A DNA stretch of 64,000 nucleotides, from NCBI GenBank assembly GCA_900472485.1, contig UCII01000002.1, positions 369,061 through 433,060 of the forward strand, written 5' to 3'. Each line of letters starts with the position of its first letter. Positions within the stretch are counted from its first letter, which is position 1. Source of the stretch: Hyphomicrobiales bacterium. GTDB taxonomy: Bacteria; Pseudomonadota; Alphaproteobacteria; Rhizobiales; Rhizobiaceae. Shown here in pieces: positions 27,770-36,250 of this stretch. The translations under genes were made by a program, and so were the position numbers. Below the pieces are notes generated by a model. The model saw only the letters and a program-made list of their open reading frames with translations, made no database searches and was not told where the DNA came from.

Positions 27770-28433
27770 ATCTGAGCCCCTTTGCAGCCAGCGTCTCGCG
27801 CATGCCATAAATATCAAGGCCGAGCTCACCGGCAGCGAGCCGCTTGCGCTTGGCGTCCTCGTTGGCCAGCCGCTTTTCCGCGGCAGCTACGACGTCGGCA
27901 ATCTCGGTGTGTTTGACCACGCAGATGCCATCGTCGTCGGCTATAATGATGTCCCCCGGCTCGATATGGGCGCCGGCGCAGACAACGGGGATATTCACCG
28001 ACCCGAGGGTCTCCTTGACGGTCCCCTGTGCGGAAACCGCCTTTGACCAGACGGGAAAGCCCATCTGGGTGAGGTCCCGCACATCGCGAACACCCGCATC
28101 GATCACGAGGCCGCGGCAGCCACGCGCCATGGCCGATGTCGCAAGCAGATCGCCAAAATAACCGTTGTCGCAAGGCGATGTCGGCGCAAGGACGAGAATA
28201 TCTCCTTCCCTGAGCTGCTCGATCGCCACATGGATCATCCAGTTGTCGCCGGGAGGGGCTGAAATCGTCACCGCGGAACCCGCGATCTGCGCGCGGGCGT
28301 AGATCGGCCGCATGTAGCTCGCGAGCATCCCCTTGCGCCCTTGCGCCTCGTGGACGGTTGCGACACCCGCCTTGGCAAGCCTTTCGATCAAATCAGGTTC
28401 AGCGCGCGAAATGTTCTGAACAACGACTCCCAT
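27762..28433 (-). CDS. galC: 4-carboxy-4-hydroxy-2-oxoadipate aldolase (GalC/LigK, RraA fold)
   Basis: 223 residues from ATG 28433, preceded by AGGAGACC. The RraA-like fold shows as [22 protein letters not shown], the metal/substrate loop [20 protein letters not shown], and [16 protein letters not shown] with the Arg and Asp that bind substrate and Mg. The enzyme splits 4-carboxy-4-hydroxy-2-oxoadipate into pyruvate and oxaloacetate, the last step of the gallate/4,5-cleavage route. Fourteen bases after the dioxygenase stop, overlapping galD: tightly coupled. Confidence 0.87.
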   Translation of the reverse strand: MGVVVQNISRAEPDLIERLAKAGVATVHEAQGRKGMLASYMRPIYARAQIAGSAVTISAPPGDNWMIHVAIEQLREGDILVLAPTSPCDNGYFGDLLATSAMARGCRGLVIDAGVRDVRDLTQMGFPVWSKAVSAQGTVKETLGSVNIPVVCAGAHIEPGDIIIADDDGICVVKHTEIADVVAAAEKRLANEDAKRKRLAAGELGLDIYGMRETLAAKGLRYV

Positions 28434-28447
28434 CCATGGTCTCCTTG

Positions 28448-29398
28448 CTACTTTGCGGGCGGCGTCCCGTGCGTGTGGAACGTTTCGATTGTTTTCAGAC
28501 CCCAGGCCTGTCCCTTCTTTCGTTCGGTCTCGGTCCACACGACGGGCTGCCAATCGGGTGCAAGGATCAGCCGTGCGCCGGAATTGGCGAGCTCGACCCG
28601 GTTGCCGGCGGGCTCCCAGACATAGAGGAAGAAAGTCCCCTGAATCGCGTGCTTGTGAGGGCCGGTTTCAATGTGGATGCCGTTTTCGAGGAAGATGTCG
28701 GCGGCGCGCAGAATTTCTTCCCGCGTGTCTGTCGCGTAGGTCAGATGGTGCAGGCGCCCTTCTCCGCGGCCGTGTTCTTCGGTGCAGGCAAGGTCATACG
28801 TCTTGTTATTGACCGTGAACCAGCACCCGCCAAGGCGGCCATTGTCGAGTTGGATCATCTCGGTGACGCGGGATCCGAGGCAGGTCTCCATGAACCTGCG
28901 GAACTCGGATACATCCGCGGCAAGCAGGTTCAGATGATCGAGGCGTCGCGGATGACAGCCCCGCGCATGATAGCGCTGGGCGAGGTTCTTGAGCTTCGGC
29001 CGCTCCTTCGGCGGCGGATCGTAGCGGACTGTATCCCAATAGATTTCGAAGACATGGCCGAAAGGATCCCTGAACTGGAACGCCCGGCCATGACCGATAT
29101 CGCCATTTACCCAGCCCAGCACATCGTAGCCGCTGGCCTCGATCGTCTTGACGCGCCGTTCAAGCGCTTCCGGCGATGAAACTCTATAGGCGACATGCCC
29201 GATTCCGGTCGTCTCGTTGCGCGTCAATTTCAGGGTGTGGAATTCGTAATCATCCCAGCCCCGCAGATAAGCAGAACTCTCGTCCTCACCCGCCAAGGTC
29301 AATCCGTAGACATTGACGAAGAAATCGAGGCTCTCGTCATATCTGTCAGTGAACATCTCCACATGGCCGAGGTGAGCAATGTCGAAACAGGGTTCCAT
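28448..29398 (-). CDS. Type I extradiol dioxygenase (VOC fold, catechol 2,3-dioxygenase-like)
   Basis: 316 residues with two VOC half-domains (residues ~1-125 and ~150-290). Iron ligands fit XylE-type enzymes: H155 (RRLDHLNL), H217 or H218 (RLHHLTY) and E269 (NRVEL); H250 and Y259 match the catalytic His and Tyr with the right spacing. It should cleave a catechol ring next to the hydroxyls. Within a gal-type operon it occupies the slot of the ring-opening enzyme, which in known gallate and protocatechuate 4,5-pathways is a LigB-type protein of different fold. Substrate therefore uncertain: a carboxylated catechol or gallate-like compound is the inference. Confidence 0.87.
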   Translation of the reverse strand: MEPCFDIAHLGHVEMFTDRYDESLDFFVNVYGLTLAGEDESSAYLRGWDDYEFHTLKLTRNETTGIGHVAYRVSSPEALERRVKTIEASGYDVLGWVNGDIGHGRAFQFRDPFGHVFEIYWDTVRYDPPPKERPKLKNLAQRYHARGCHPRRLDHLNLLAADVSEFRRFMETCLGSRVTEMIQLDNGRLGGCWFTVNNKTYDLACTEEHGRGEGRLHHLTYATDTREEILRAADIFLENGIHIETGPHKHAIQGTFFLYVWEPAGNRVELANSGARLILAPDWQPVVWTETERKKGQAWGLKTIETFHTHGTPPAK

Positions 29399-29422
29399 GT
29401 CAGGCTCCTCCCGAGAGCGCCG

Positions 29423-30157
29423 TCAAAGCTCGTCGACCGTGCGCGGGAAAATCGACTGAAAGCCTTCCGCATATTTAGACGCACGCCCGCCGGACTGGCC
29501 GCCGGAATTGCGCTGGAAATGGTTGGCACGGTTCTGGGCAACGCGGGTATAAAATTCCCAAAGATGCTCCTGGCCTTCCATGCATTCGATGGCGGATCGC
29601 TTCTTATCCCATACGGAGGTGATGTCGAGGAAGACGTCAGGCTTCCAGCCCATCTGCTCCGTCTGATGCGGTTCGAAGAGATAGAGCTGAGGGGCGCCGA
29701 GCACCTTTTCGCCGGGATTGTGGCCCCAGGCCTGTGCGATCATGCGGGTTTCGAGCGCGACCTGCGTGGCATACATGTGGTCGGTATTGTAGGGATCGTA
29801 TTGGGAGTGGCTCAGCATGAAGGAGGGCTGCACATTGCGGATCACGTCCACGAGACGATACTTATCTTCGTCCGTCATGCGTAGGGGATAGTCCCCGAGG
29901 TCAAAGCAGATGAGGTCATGGACGCCAAGCGCCTGAGCTGCCTTTTCCGACTCGGCGCGCCGCGCAGCCTTTACGCGGTCGAGGGTCATGTCCTTCTGCT
30001 TCCAGAGCTTGGCAGACTCGCCCCGCTCGCCGAAGGACAAGCAGACGACGGTCACATCATAACCTTTGTCGGCGTGCAGAGCGATCGCACCTCCGCAGCG
30101 CCAGACGAAATCTGCTGCGTGGGCGCTGATTACCAATGCGGTCTTCTTGTCGGACAT
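29423..30157 (-). CDS. galB: 4-oxalomesaconate hydratase (GalB-type, PIG-L fold)
   Basis: 244 residues from ATG 30157 with AGGAG upstream. It belongs to the PIG-L/LmbE zinc fold: ISAHAADFVWRCGGAIALHA is the metal-binding start, with AHAAD in place of the usual AHPDD, and SHSQYDPYNTDHMYA supplies further His ligands. GalB of Pseudomonas putida is a hydratase on this fold with the same altered motif, hydrating oxalomesaconate to 4-carboxy-4-hydroxy-2-oxoadipate. First gene of the leftward operon, 24 bases ahead of the dioxygenase. Confidence 0.83.
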   Translation of the reverse strand: MSDKKTALVISAHAADFVWRCGGAIALHADKGYDVTVVCLSFGERGESAKLWKQKDMTLDRVKAARRAESEKAAQALGVHDLICFDLGDYPLRMTDEDKYRLVDVIRNVQPSFMLSHSQYDPYNTDHMYATQVALETRMIAQAWGHNPGEKVLGAPQLYLFEPHQTEQMGWKPDVFLDITSVWDKKRSAIECMEGQEHLWEFYTRVAQNRANHFQRNSGGQSGGRASKYAEGFQSIFPRTVDEL

Positions 30158-30243
30158 GGAAATCTCCTGTTTTTCGAAATCGTATGTCGCTCCGAACGGC
30201 CGGTTTGCCAATTTTATTTCGACGCCTTGTCCATAAGTTTTGG

Positions 30244-30249
30244 CTATAA
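30244..30249 (+). promoter_or_regulatory. -10 hexamer of the rightward gal-region promoter
   Basis: A perfect TATAAT in the 161-base gap between galB and the divergent dehydrogenase gene; no good -35 lies 16-18 bases upstream, as expected for a promoter activated by a LysR protein. CTAT and ATAG flank it as a short inverted repeat (30243-30255). Confidence 0.35.
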
Positions 30250-30318
30250 TGAATAGCGGTGCGGCCTTTCTTCGTCTAAAGCGGGCATGGCTTGATGGAG
30301 CGGCTGCGGGATAAGCGG

Positions 30319-31230
30319 ATGATGAACCAGTTCAAGATCGGCATGATCGGATTCGGCGAGGCAGCACGCGCATTTGCGTCGGGCTGGGCGCGACCGGACG
30401 GAGCGCTGGTTGCCGCCTACGACATCAAGACCGCCGATCTGCGCTGGACCAGCCAAATCGCAACGGCTTGCGCCGAACTCAACGTCCACCATGCCGATGA
30501 GGCCTGGCAAGCCCTCTCCGACGCCGCCATAGTCTTCAGCCTCGTCACAGCGGATCAGGCTCTACCGGTCGCCAGGGATGCCGCTCACTGGCTCAAGGCA
30601 GGTGCACTCTATTTCGACTGCAATTCCTGCTCACCAACCGCCAAAATAAGCGCGGCTGAGGCAATCGAAGCAGCGGGTGGCCGTTATGTCGATGTCGCCG
30701 TCATGTCGCCAGTGCATCCGGCGCGCCATCTCACGCCGCTGCTGGTTTCCGGTCCCCATGCAGAAGCAGCGAATGCGGCGCTTGAACATCTCGGGATGAA
30801 GCCGAAGTCTGCGGGTGAGAAAGTGGGACAGGCGTCATCGATCAAGATGCTGCGTTCTGTCATCGTCAAAGGTATCGAGGCCCTGACGGCGGAGGCGATG
30901 CTCGCGGCCCGCCGCGCTGGGGTCGAGAACGCCGTCATTGCGTCGTTGCAGGCCTCCGATCCCGGAATAGACTGGGCCAAGCGCAGCTCCTACAACCTCG
31001 AAAGGATGATGGTGCATGGCGCGCGTCGGGCGGCCGAGATGCGCGAGGTTGCCGCAACCGTCCGTGATCTCGGACTTCCCGACAGGATGTCGGCAGCTAT
31101 CGCCGATTGGCAGGACGAGATAGCCGCGCTCTGTGTCCCCGCGAATATCGATGATCTCGGAAGCCGAGCCGACAGCATCCTCGAAAGAATGAACGAGGAG
31201 AAAAACAAGGGAGCCTCCGCGACTCAATGA
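30319..31230 (+). CDS. NAD(P)-dependent 6-phosphogluconate-dehydrogenase-like oxidoreductase (DUF1932 type)
   Basis: 303 residues from the tandem ATGs at 30319/30322. N-terminal Rossmann motif IGMIGFGEAARAFASGW; YFDCNSCSPTAK and VDVAVMSPVHPARHLTPLLVSG match beta-hydroxyacid dehydrogenases, and VGQASSIKMLRSVIVKG contains the catalytic Lys. The C-terminal helical part (YNLERMMVHGARRAAEMREV) fits DUF1932. It would oxidise a hydroxy acid or related intermediate. Divergent from galB, with its stop overlapping the start of the double-HTH LysR gene. No such step is needed in the known gallate route, so it suggests a side-chain or alternative intermediate. Confidence 0.8.
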   Translation: MMNQFKIGMIGFGEAARAFASGWARPDGALVAAYDIKTADLRWTSQIATACAELNVHHADEAWQALSDAAIVFSLVTADQALPVARDAAHWLKAGALYFDCNSCSPTAKISAAEAIEAAGGRYVDVAVMSPVHPARHLTPLLVSGPHAEAANAALEHLGMKPKSAGEKVGQASSIKMLRSVIVKGIEALTAEAMLAARRAGVENAVIASLQASDPGIDWAKRSSYNLERMMVHGARRAAEMREVAATVRDLGLPDRMSAAIADWQDEIAALCVPANIDDLGSRADSILERMNEEKNKGASATQ

Positions 31231-32411
31231 GGCACAATCTGCGGCATCTACGCGTTTTTCTGGCCGTTGTCGAAACGGGCTCTGTCACGCGCGCGGCCGA
31301 GATCTGCTACGTATCGCAGCCGGCAGTCACGCAGGCCATATCGAAGATCGAGAAGACACTGGGATATGCGTTGTTCACGCGTTCGCCACATGGCCTCTTC
31401 GTCAACGACGAAGGCAAGCTCTTGTTTCTACGGGTGAGACGCGCCTTCTCCTATCTCGATCCGGCACTGGTCGAGCTTGCGCCAAGGCTCAAGGTGACAG
31501 CCACGTCGGCGCAACTCGAAGCACTCGTCGGAGTCAGAGAGCTGGAGAATTTCACCCTTGCGGCGCGCCGGCTCGGGGTGGCGCAACCGACTATCCACCG
31601 CGCCGTGAGCCAGCTGGAAAAAGAGGCGGCCCGTCCCTTATTTGAGAGAACGTCCTATGGGATGGTTGCCACGCGTCTGGCGCAGAATCTCGCTCAGGCG
31701 ACCCGCCTCGCATTCGCCGAACTCCATCAGGCAGAGGCGGATCTCGCCGAAGCCCGTGCACAGGAGGCCGGACTGATCGTCGTGGGCGGCATGCCTCTGT
31801 CGCGCTCATTCATCCTGCCGTCGGCGATCGCCCGGTTTCGCAGGAAGCGGCCGAAACTGCCGATCAAGGTTGTCGAGGGTGTCTATGCCGAACTGCTCGG
31901 CGGTCTGAGACGCGGCGAGATCGATTTCCTGATCGGAGCGATGCGCAATCCCCTTCCCATCGACGATGTCGAGCAGGAAACGCTGTTCAATGACATTGTG
32001 GTGATCGTCGCAGGCAAACGCCATCCGCTCATCGGGAAACCCCAAATATGCATAGGCGATCTGGCCTCCTATCCCTGGGTGGTTGCAACGAGCGGCACTC
32101 CGATCAGAAGCCACTTCGATGCCCTCTTCCAAGGTCAATCGCAGGGGCCGAAAAGCGTGGTCGAGTCCAGCTCGCTGATCCTGATGCGCGAACTGCTCGA
32201 CCAGAGCGACCATCTCGGTTTCGTGTCGGGCGGCCAGGCCGCAGCGGAGATCAAGCGCGGCCTCATGGCGTCCCTGCCGTTCGATCTCACCCATACCGAA
32301 CGGCCGATCGGCATTACGATCCGCAAGGGATGGCTCCCCACCGCCGCCCAGGCAGCTTTTCTCGACGAGATCCGCGAGGAAGCGAAGGCAAGGCAAACTC
32401 ATCGCCTATAG
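31227..32411 (+). CDS. LysR-family regulator with two tandem HTH domains
   Basis: 394 residues, about 90 longer than a normal LysR. Residues ~4-62 are one LysR HTH (LRVFLAVVETGSVTRAAEICYVSQPAVTQAISKIEKTLG) and residues ~95-151 are a second complete one (LEALVGVRELENFTLAARRLGVAQPTIHRAVSQLEKEA), then a standard effector domain (AGLIVVGGMPLSRSFILPSAI onward). Starts at the ATGA overlapping the dehydrogenase stop. It is the obvious regulator of the divergent gal-type operon and of the transporter gene downstream; the effector is probably the aromatic substrate or an intermediate. Confidence 0.88.
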   Translation: MRHNLRHLRVFLAVVETGSVTRAAEICYVSQPAVTQAISKIEKTLGYALFTRSPHGLFVNDEGKLLFLRVRRAFSYLDPALVELAPRLKVTATSAQLEALVGVRELENFTLAARRLGVAQPTIHRAVSQLEKEAARPLFERTSYGMVATRLAQNLAQATRLAFAELHQAEADLAEARAQEAGLIVVGGMPLSRSFILPSAIARFRRKRPKLPIKVVEGVYAELLGGLRRGEIDFLIGAMRNPLPIDDVEQETLFNDIVVIVAGKRHPLIGKPQICIGDLASYPWVVATSGTPIRSHFDALFQGQSQGPKSVVESSSLILMRELLDQSDHLGFVSGGQAAAEIKRGLMASLPFDLTHTERPIGITIRKGWLPTAAQAAFLDEIREEAKARQTHRL

Positions 32412-32419
32412 TCTTCCCT

Positions 32420-32455
32420 TAAGACGCTTTCCTCGAGTAAGACGCTTTCCTCGAG
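32420..32455 (+). repeat. Perfect 18-bp tandem duplication
   Basis: The unit TAAGACGCTTTCCTCGAG occurs twice head to tail, 8 bases after the LysR stop. The unit contains an XhoI-type palindrome. Recent replication slippage is the simplest cause. Confidence 0.85.
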
Positions 32456-32830
32456 CGCGTGTCACGCTCTCGGTGCGCCGCTTCCAACACTGCCCCACAA
32501 GTCGAACTCTTAAACTAACCGCTCCATGTTGCGACGCGATACCATGAAGGTTCTGGACGTTTTCGATTTTTCAGAATGAGGCCGTGCAGGACGCAACCAT
32601 TCTATAGCCGCTGCTTATGCCGCGGACCTCTGATTGGATTGGAGGTAGTGGCGCAAGACGCGTACTGCTTGGCCGTCAACAAAGCGCAGGGGCGGAGGAA
32701 GTTGGCAGGGAGCGTCAATCGAGCGATTCCATAAAGCCATTTCCGCGGGCGGACCGATGCATGGGCGATCCACAACGCCCATACATGAAGCCCCGCGCGG
32801 ACACGCGCAACCATCATGTCGGAGGAGCAT
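32456..32830. other. Gene-free stretch upstream of the MFS gene
   Basis: About 375 bases between the LysR and MFS genes. No supported ORF. The transporter promoter should lie here; I see no strong -35/-10 pair or T-N11-A box that stands out. Confidence 0.4.
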
Positions 32831-34174
32831 ATGACACAGTCAACCGTCCTGGAGATCAGGTCTTACATCAACAGCCGCCCGATGTCGCGAATGCAATGGA
32901 CACTGACTGTTCTCTGCTTCCTGATCGTCTTCTGCGACGGCATGGACGTCGCCATCATGGGCTTTCTCGCCCCGGCCATCACGGGTGATTGGGGGATTTC
33001 CAAGCCCGCCTTCGGTCTCGTAATGGCGGCGGCGCCGGTTGGCCTAGCGATCGGCGCGATCCTTGCCGGCTCGTCTTCCGACTGGTTCGGACGGCGCCGA
33101 GTGCTGCTCGGTTCGGTCTTCGCCTTCGGTGTCCTAAGCCTGCTCACCGCGCTCACTCAGAGTCCCACAGAGATGGCCGCGCTCCGTTTTCTGACTGGCC
33201 TCGGCCTCGGCGCCGCCATGCCCAACACGACGACGCTATTGTCTGAATATGTGCCCGAGCAGAAGCGCTCCGTTCTTCTGGCGATCATGTTCACCGGCTT
33301 CAACTTTGGCTCTGCGATCATCGGCTTCGTCGCCGCATATCTGCTTGCGAAGTTCGGCTGGCATTCAGTGCTCGTGTTCGGAGGCATCGTGCCGCTCGCG
33401 CTTTTCGTGATCTTGATTTTCCTCCTTCCGGAATCTGCACGCTTCATGGTCGTCCGCGCAACTCCGACCGATCGCATCCGCAAGCAGCTATCGCGGGTGA
33501 CGGGGGAGGATCTCAGGTCGGTCAGCGAATTCACGCTCGAAGACGAGCCTGTGACCGCGAGCCAGCCGGTCGCGCTTCTGTTCACCCCGGCATTCATCAT
33601 CCGCACCCTGTCGCTTTGGCTGTGCTATTTCATGGGCCTGCTGGTGATCTATCTGACGACGAGCTGGCTTCCTACCATGATCAAGGACGCGGGCATGCCG
33701 ATCGAGACGGCAGCAAATGTCACCGCCATGTTCCAGCTGGGCGGCACGATCGGCGCCATAGTGGTCGGTTTCGCGATGCAACGGATCGGTTCGAAGAGCG
33801 CGATCTCGGTATCCTACCTGTTTGGCGCAGTCGCGCTGATAATGCTTGCCTTCAGCGGCTTAACGTCAGCAGCCCTGGCTGCGATCGTCGCAGCTGTCGG
33901 GTTCTTCATGAGTGGCGGGCAGACCGGCCTCAATGCGTATGCACCCGGTCGCTATCCAACTTTCGCACGTGCGACGGGCGTAAGCTGGATGCTCGGCGTT
34001 GGCCGGCTCGGTAGTATCCTAGGCTCATCGATCGGCGGTCTACTGCTCGGCTTCGGCTGGGACTTCCGCGGCATCTTCTGCGCACTCGCCGTACCTGCAG
34101 CGATCGGCGCGGCGGCGATCCTGATCAACGATCTTCAATCGACGCCACAACTTCAGCAACGGACTACGAGATAA
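32831..34174 (+). CDS. Aromatic-acid:H+ symporter-type MFS transporter
   Basis: 447 residues from ATG 32831 (CGGAGGAG ribosome site; an in-frame ATG at 32816 has none). Twelve membrane segments are visible. FCDGMDVAIMGFLAPAI is the D-G-x-D motif of the AAHS group (PcaK, BenK, GalT), and SSDWFGRRRVLLGS is the MFS loop 2-3 signature. It should import an aromatic acid by proton symport in the inner membrane. Its place beside the ring-cleavage operon makes it the likely uptake system for that pathway's substrate. Confidence 0.88.
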   Translation: MTQSTVLEIRSYINSRPMSRMQWTLTVLCFLIVFCDGMDVAIMGFLAPAITGDWGISKPAFGLVMAAAPVGLAIGAILAGSSSDWFGRRRVLLGSVFAFGVLSLLTALTQSPTEMAALRFLTGLGLGAAMPNTTTLLSEYVPEQKRSVLLAIMFTGFNFGSAIIGFVAAYLLAKFGWHSVLVFGGIVPLALFVILIFLLPESARFMVVRATPTDRIRKQLSRVTGEDLRSVSEFTLEDEPVTASQPVALLFTPAFIIRTLSLWLCYFMGLLVIYLTTSWLPTMIKDAGMPIETAANVTAMFQLGGTIGAIVVGFAMQRIGSKSAISVSYLFGAVALIMLAFSGLTSAALAAIVAAVGFFMSGGQTGLNAYAPGRYPTFARATGVSWMLGVGRLGSILGSSIGGLLLGFGWDFRGIFCALAVPAAIGAAAILINDLQSTPQLQQRTTR

Positions 34175-34421
34175 CGACTCATACGGCCCCCCATTCGGAG
34201 CCGCATATTCTCTCTGGAACTGCGCCGGGTTGCGGCGCTCGGCATGCCGACTGTGACTGGGGCTGCGCAGCTCTCGCGTGTCTATGTGTTCGCGTTGCCG
34301 TTCGGCTGCGCCACCGCTTTGATTCGCCAGTTCGCCAAATCTTCGTCGCCGTCGAACACTGCGTTGTGTCGACGGCACCGACAATCTGAGCACCCCGCGC
34401 TCATCAAGGTAGCAGTCGAAT

Positions 34422-34955
34422 TCACCACGCCGCCCACTCTTCCAGCGCTCTTTTTACATCATACTGATAGGAAGCCGTATTTTTCCTTTCGCAAATTGCG
34501 TGCAGATACAATTCCACGGCACTCCGTTGAAGCGCAGTAAGAAGGGAAAATTTCTCCAGAGGCCCGCACAGGTGATATACGAATTCGTGTTCGTAGAGAT
34601 TGTCGAGATCGGCAATCAGATACGCGGGCAAATGAAATCGCATTCCTTCGGCATCGAAAAACGACGGGCTGCTGGGGTGCTTATTTAGAATCTCTGCGGC
34701 GATTGCGGTCCAGTCGCTCTTCTCATCATTGGCCCGAAATGCGGCACGAACTTCATTGCTCGCGTAGTCGTCAAGCGCTCGCGCCTCACCAAGGCCAATG
34801 CCATCGCCCAAGGTAACTCCGGCAAACGCATCTCTTATCGCGGCTTTCGCCTTCTCTGTAAGATCAGACACCGGTTTGATCAAAGGAGGTGCCTGTTCAA
34901 TGATGCGCTCCGTCACTGTGCGATGTCGGCCAAGCTCCGCCTTCGGTGCGCTCAA
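34422..34955 (-). CDS. Hypothetical protein, possibly DUF6714 family
   Basis: 177 residues from TTG 34955; a GTG at about 34916 would avoid most of the overlap with the upstream small gene. Conserved-looking features are EARALDDYASNEVRAAF, FFDAEGMRFHLPAYLIADL and LTALQRSAVELYLHAI, which resemble a family (DUF6714) of unknown role. No signal peptide. Convergent with the MFS gene across a 247-base gap with no clear terminator. Confidence 0.55.
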   Translation of the reverse strand: MSAPKAELGRHRTVTERIIEQAPPLIKPVSDLTEKAKAAIRDAFAGVTLGDGIGLGEARALDDYASNEVRAAFRANDEKSDWTAIAAEILNKHPSSPSFFDAEGMRFHLPAYLIADLDNLYEHEFVYHLCGPLEKFSLLTALQRSAVELYLHAICERKNTASYQYDVKRALEEWAAW

Positions 34956-35103
34956 ACTGGAGGCCGGTCAACGGACCTTCTGGCCGGATCGCCGGCCGCC
35001 TCTTCTCCTCGCGAAGAATGCAAAGATAGATGATGCCTGCGATCAGCACCAGGCCGGAAACAACCCCAGCCGCAATCAAAGTGATCATCGAAATGATTTC
35101 CAT
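34897..35103 (-). CDS. Small single-pass membrane protein
   Basis: 68 residues. One transmembrane helix near the N-terminus (MITLIAAGVVSGLVLIAGIIYLCIL) followed by a basic RREEKRR-like stretch and a polar tail. ATG 35103 has GAGGA about 10 bases upstream. It overlaps the N-terminal coding region of the next gene by up to 59 bases in another frame, so either the downstream gene starts later or the two are translationally coupled. Confidence 0.45.
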   Translation of the reverse strand: MEIISMITLIAAGVVSGLVLIAGIIYLCILREEKRRPAIRPEGPLTGLQFERTEGGAWPTSHSDGAHH

Positions 35104-35219
35104 ATCGGTCGATCCTCGTGATCAACAAATGTCGATCATTTGAAACCAGTCGCCTTGCACATTTGGCTCCAAAGTATCGATAGGATATCTTACCACACCA
35201 GTCACTGCATGGAGGATAT

Positions 35220-35513
35220 ATGTTCAAAGCGGTTTCTGACAGCGCTGCTGCTGCCGATGGAGGATCACTTGCATTGTTTGTGGAACGAGTTGATGGAGAA
35301 TTGGAACAATTCGTCATCAATCGCTCCCTCGCTTCGCGTGGGACACCTGCCTATAACAAAGTTTCGTCGAACCTCCGGTCTCTCTCCGCAGATGATTGCC
35401 GGGCAGTCGCTGCCGCTCTTGAACCTCTCTTGCCAATAACCTCATCGATTCATCCATTGGCAGATTTCATCGAAACGCTTGAGAGACAATCCAGAGAAGC
35501 AATCCAAGACTGA
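35220..35513 (+). CDS. Small hypothetical protein
   Basis: 97 residues from ATG 35220 with a strong GGAGG site 6 bases upstream. Helical and acidic, ending ETLERQSREAIQD. No signal peptide, membrane segment or recognised domain. Divergent from the small membrane protein gene. Confidence 0.5.
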   Translation: MFKAVSDSAAAADGGSLALFVERVDGELEQFVINRSLASRGTPAYNKVSSNLRSLSADDCRAVAAALEPLLPITSSIHPLADFIETLERQSREAIQD

Positions 35514-35704
35514 GAATGAAGCGGTTGAGGTGACTGTAGATCGGCCGGCAGACCGCGGAGGCTGAGGCCGTGTCCGCGAACCCGAACTATAGAAGTTGTT
35601 CAGGTTGGTTGCGGGCGAGAACAGTCCGAAGTCTATGTGATCAGATGTTGCGTGATCAGATGTCGGCCAGGACCTGTGATCCTGAAGCTTCTGATTTCCA
35701 ACGT

Positions 35705-36229
35705 TTATTTTCGCTGAGGCCTAAAGTTGATGAGCAGAGATTTGAGCTCAATTTCACGTACTCGTCTAGCCGCCTCATCGAGGCTTACCCAATCGAGCCG
35801 ACGCTGGCCTCGCTCCTTGAACGCATTGCCGGTCTCTTTCACTTCCACTTGAAACAGGTCTACGACACATGGCACAACTTTGCCGTCGTCAAGTTCCTTC
35901 AGATAGGTATATCGCCCGATCGGCGCCCTTCTCACCTTGCCGCGAACGCCGGCTTCCTCCCAGGCTTCGATGGCGGCTGCCTCGTGAGGCTCCTTACCTT
36001 TCATGGGCCAGCCTTTCGGCACGATCCAGCGCCCGCTTTCACGCGAGGTAATCACCAGAACTTCGATCTCGTCACCGCCCTCCTTGTAGCGAAAACAGAG
36101 CGCGCCATATTGGCTTCGAAACGCACTGGAAAACAGCTGTTCCGGCGCGCGTGCCAGCTGTTGCAGCAGGTGCTTTGATTTGGGGAATGTTGGCTTGCCG
36201 CTGTCCTTTTTTGATGTCATGTCATTCAA
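35705..36229 (-). CDS. NUDIX hydrolase
   Basis: 174 residues from ATG 36229 (or 36220). The Nudix box is present as GWPMKGKEPHEAAAIEAWEEAGV: the usual REUxEExGU is AWEEAGV here, with the catalytic Glu residues kept. These cytoplasmic enzymes cleave X-linked nucleoside diphosphates, such as diadenosine polyphosphates or inositol pyrophosphates (DIPP type, which the extended N-terminus and IVPKGWP resemble). A 202-residue ORF on the opposite strand is its shadow. Stands alone 22 bases upstream of the end of the LacI gene. Confidence 0.87.
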   Translation of the reverse strand: MNDMTSKKDSGKPTFPKSKHLLQQLARAPEQLFSSAFRSQYGALCFRYKEGGDEIEVLVITSRESGRWIVPKGWPMKGKEPHEAAAIEAWEEAGVRGKVRRAPIGRYTYLKELDDGKVVPCVVDLFQVEVKETGNAFKERGQRRLDWVSLDEAARRVREIELKSLLINFRPQRK

Positions 36230-36250
36230 CTTACCAGCCTATACAGCGCC

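Noticed and set aside
35570..36178. 202-codon ORF on the plus strand
   Set aside because: Antisense to the NUDIX hydrolase, which has a clear Nudix box; no family look of its own.
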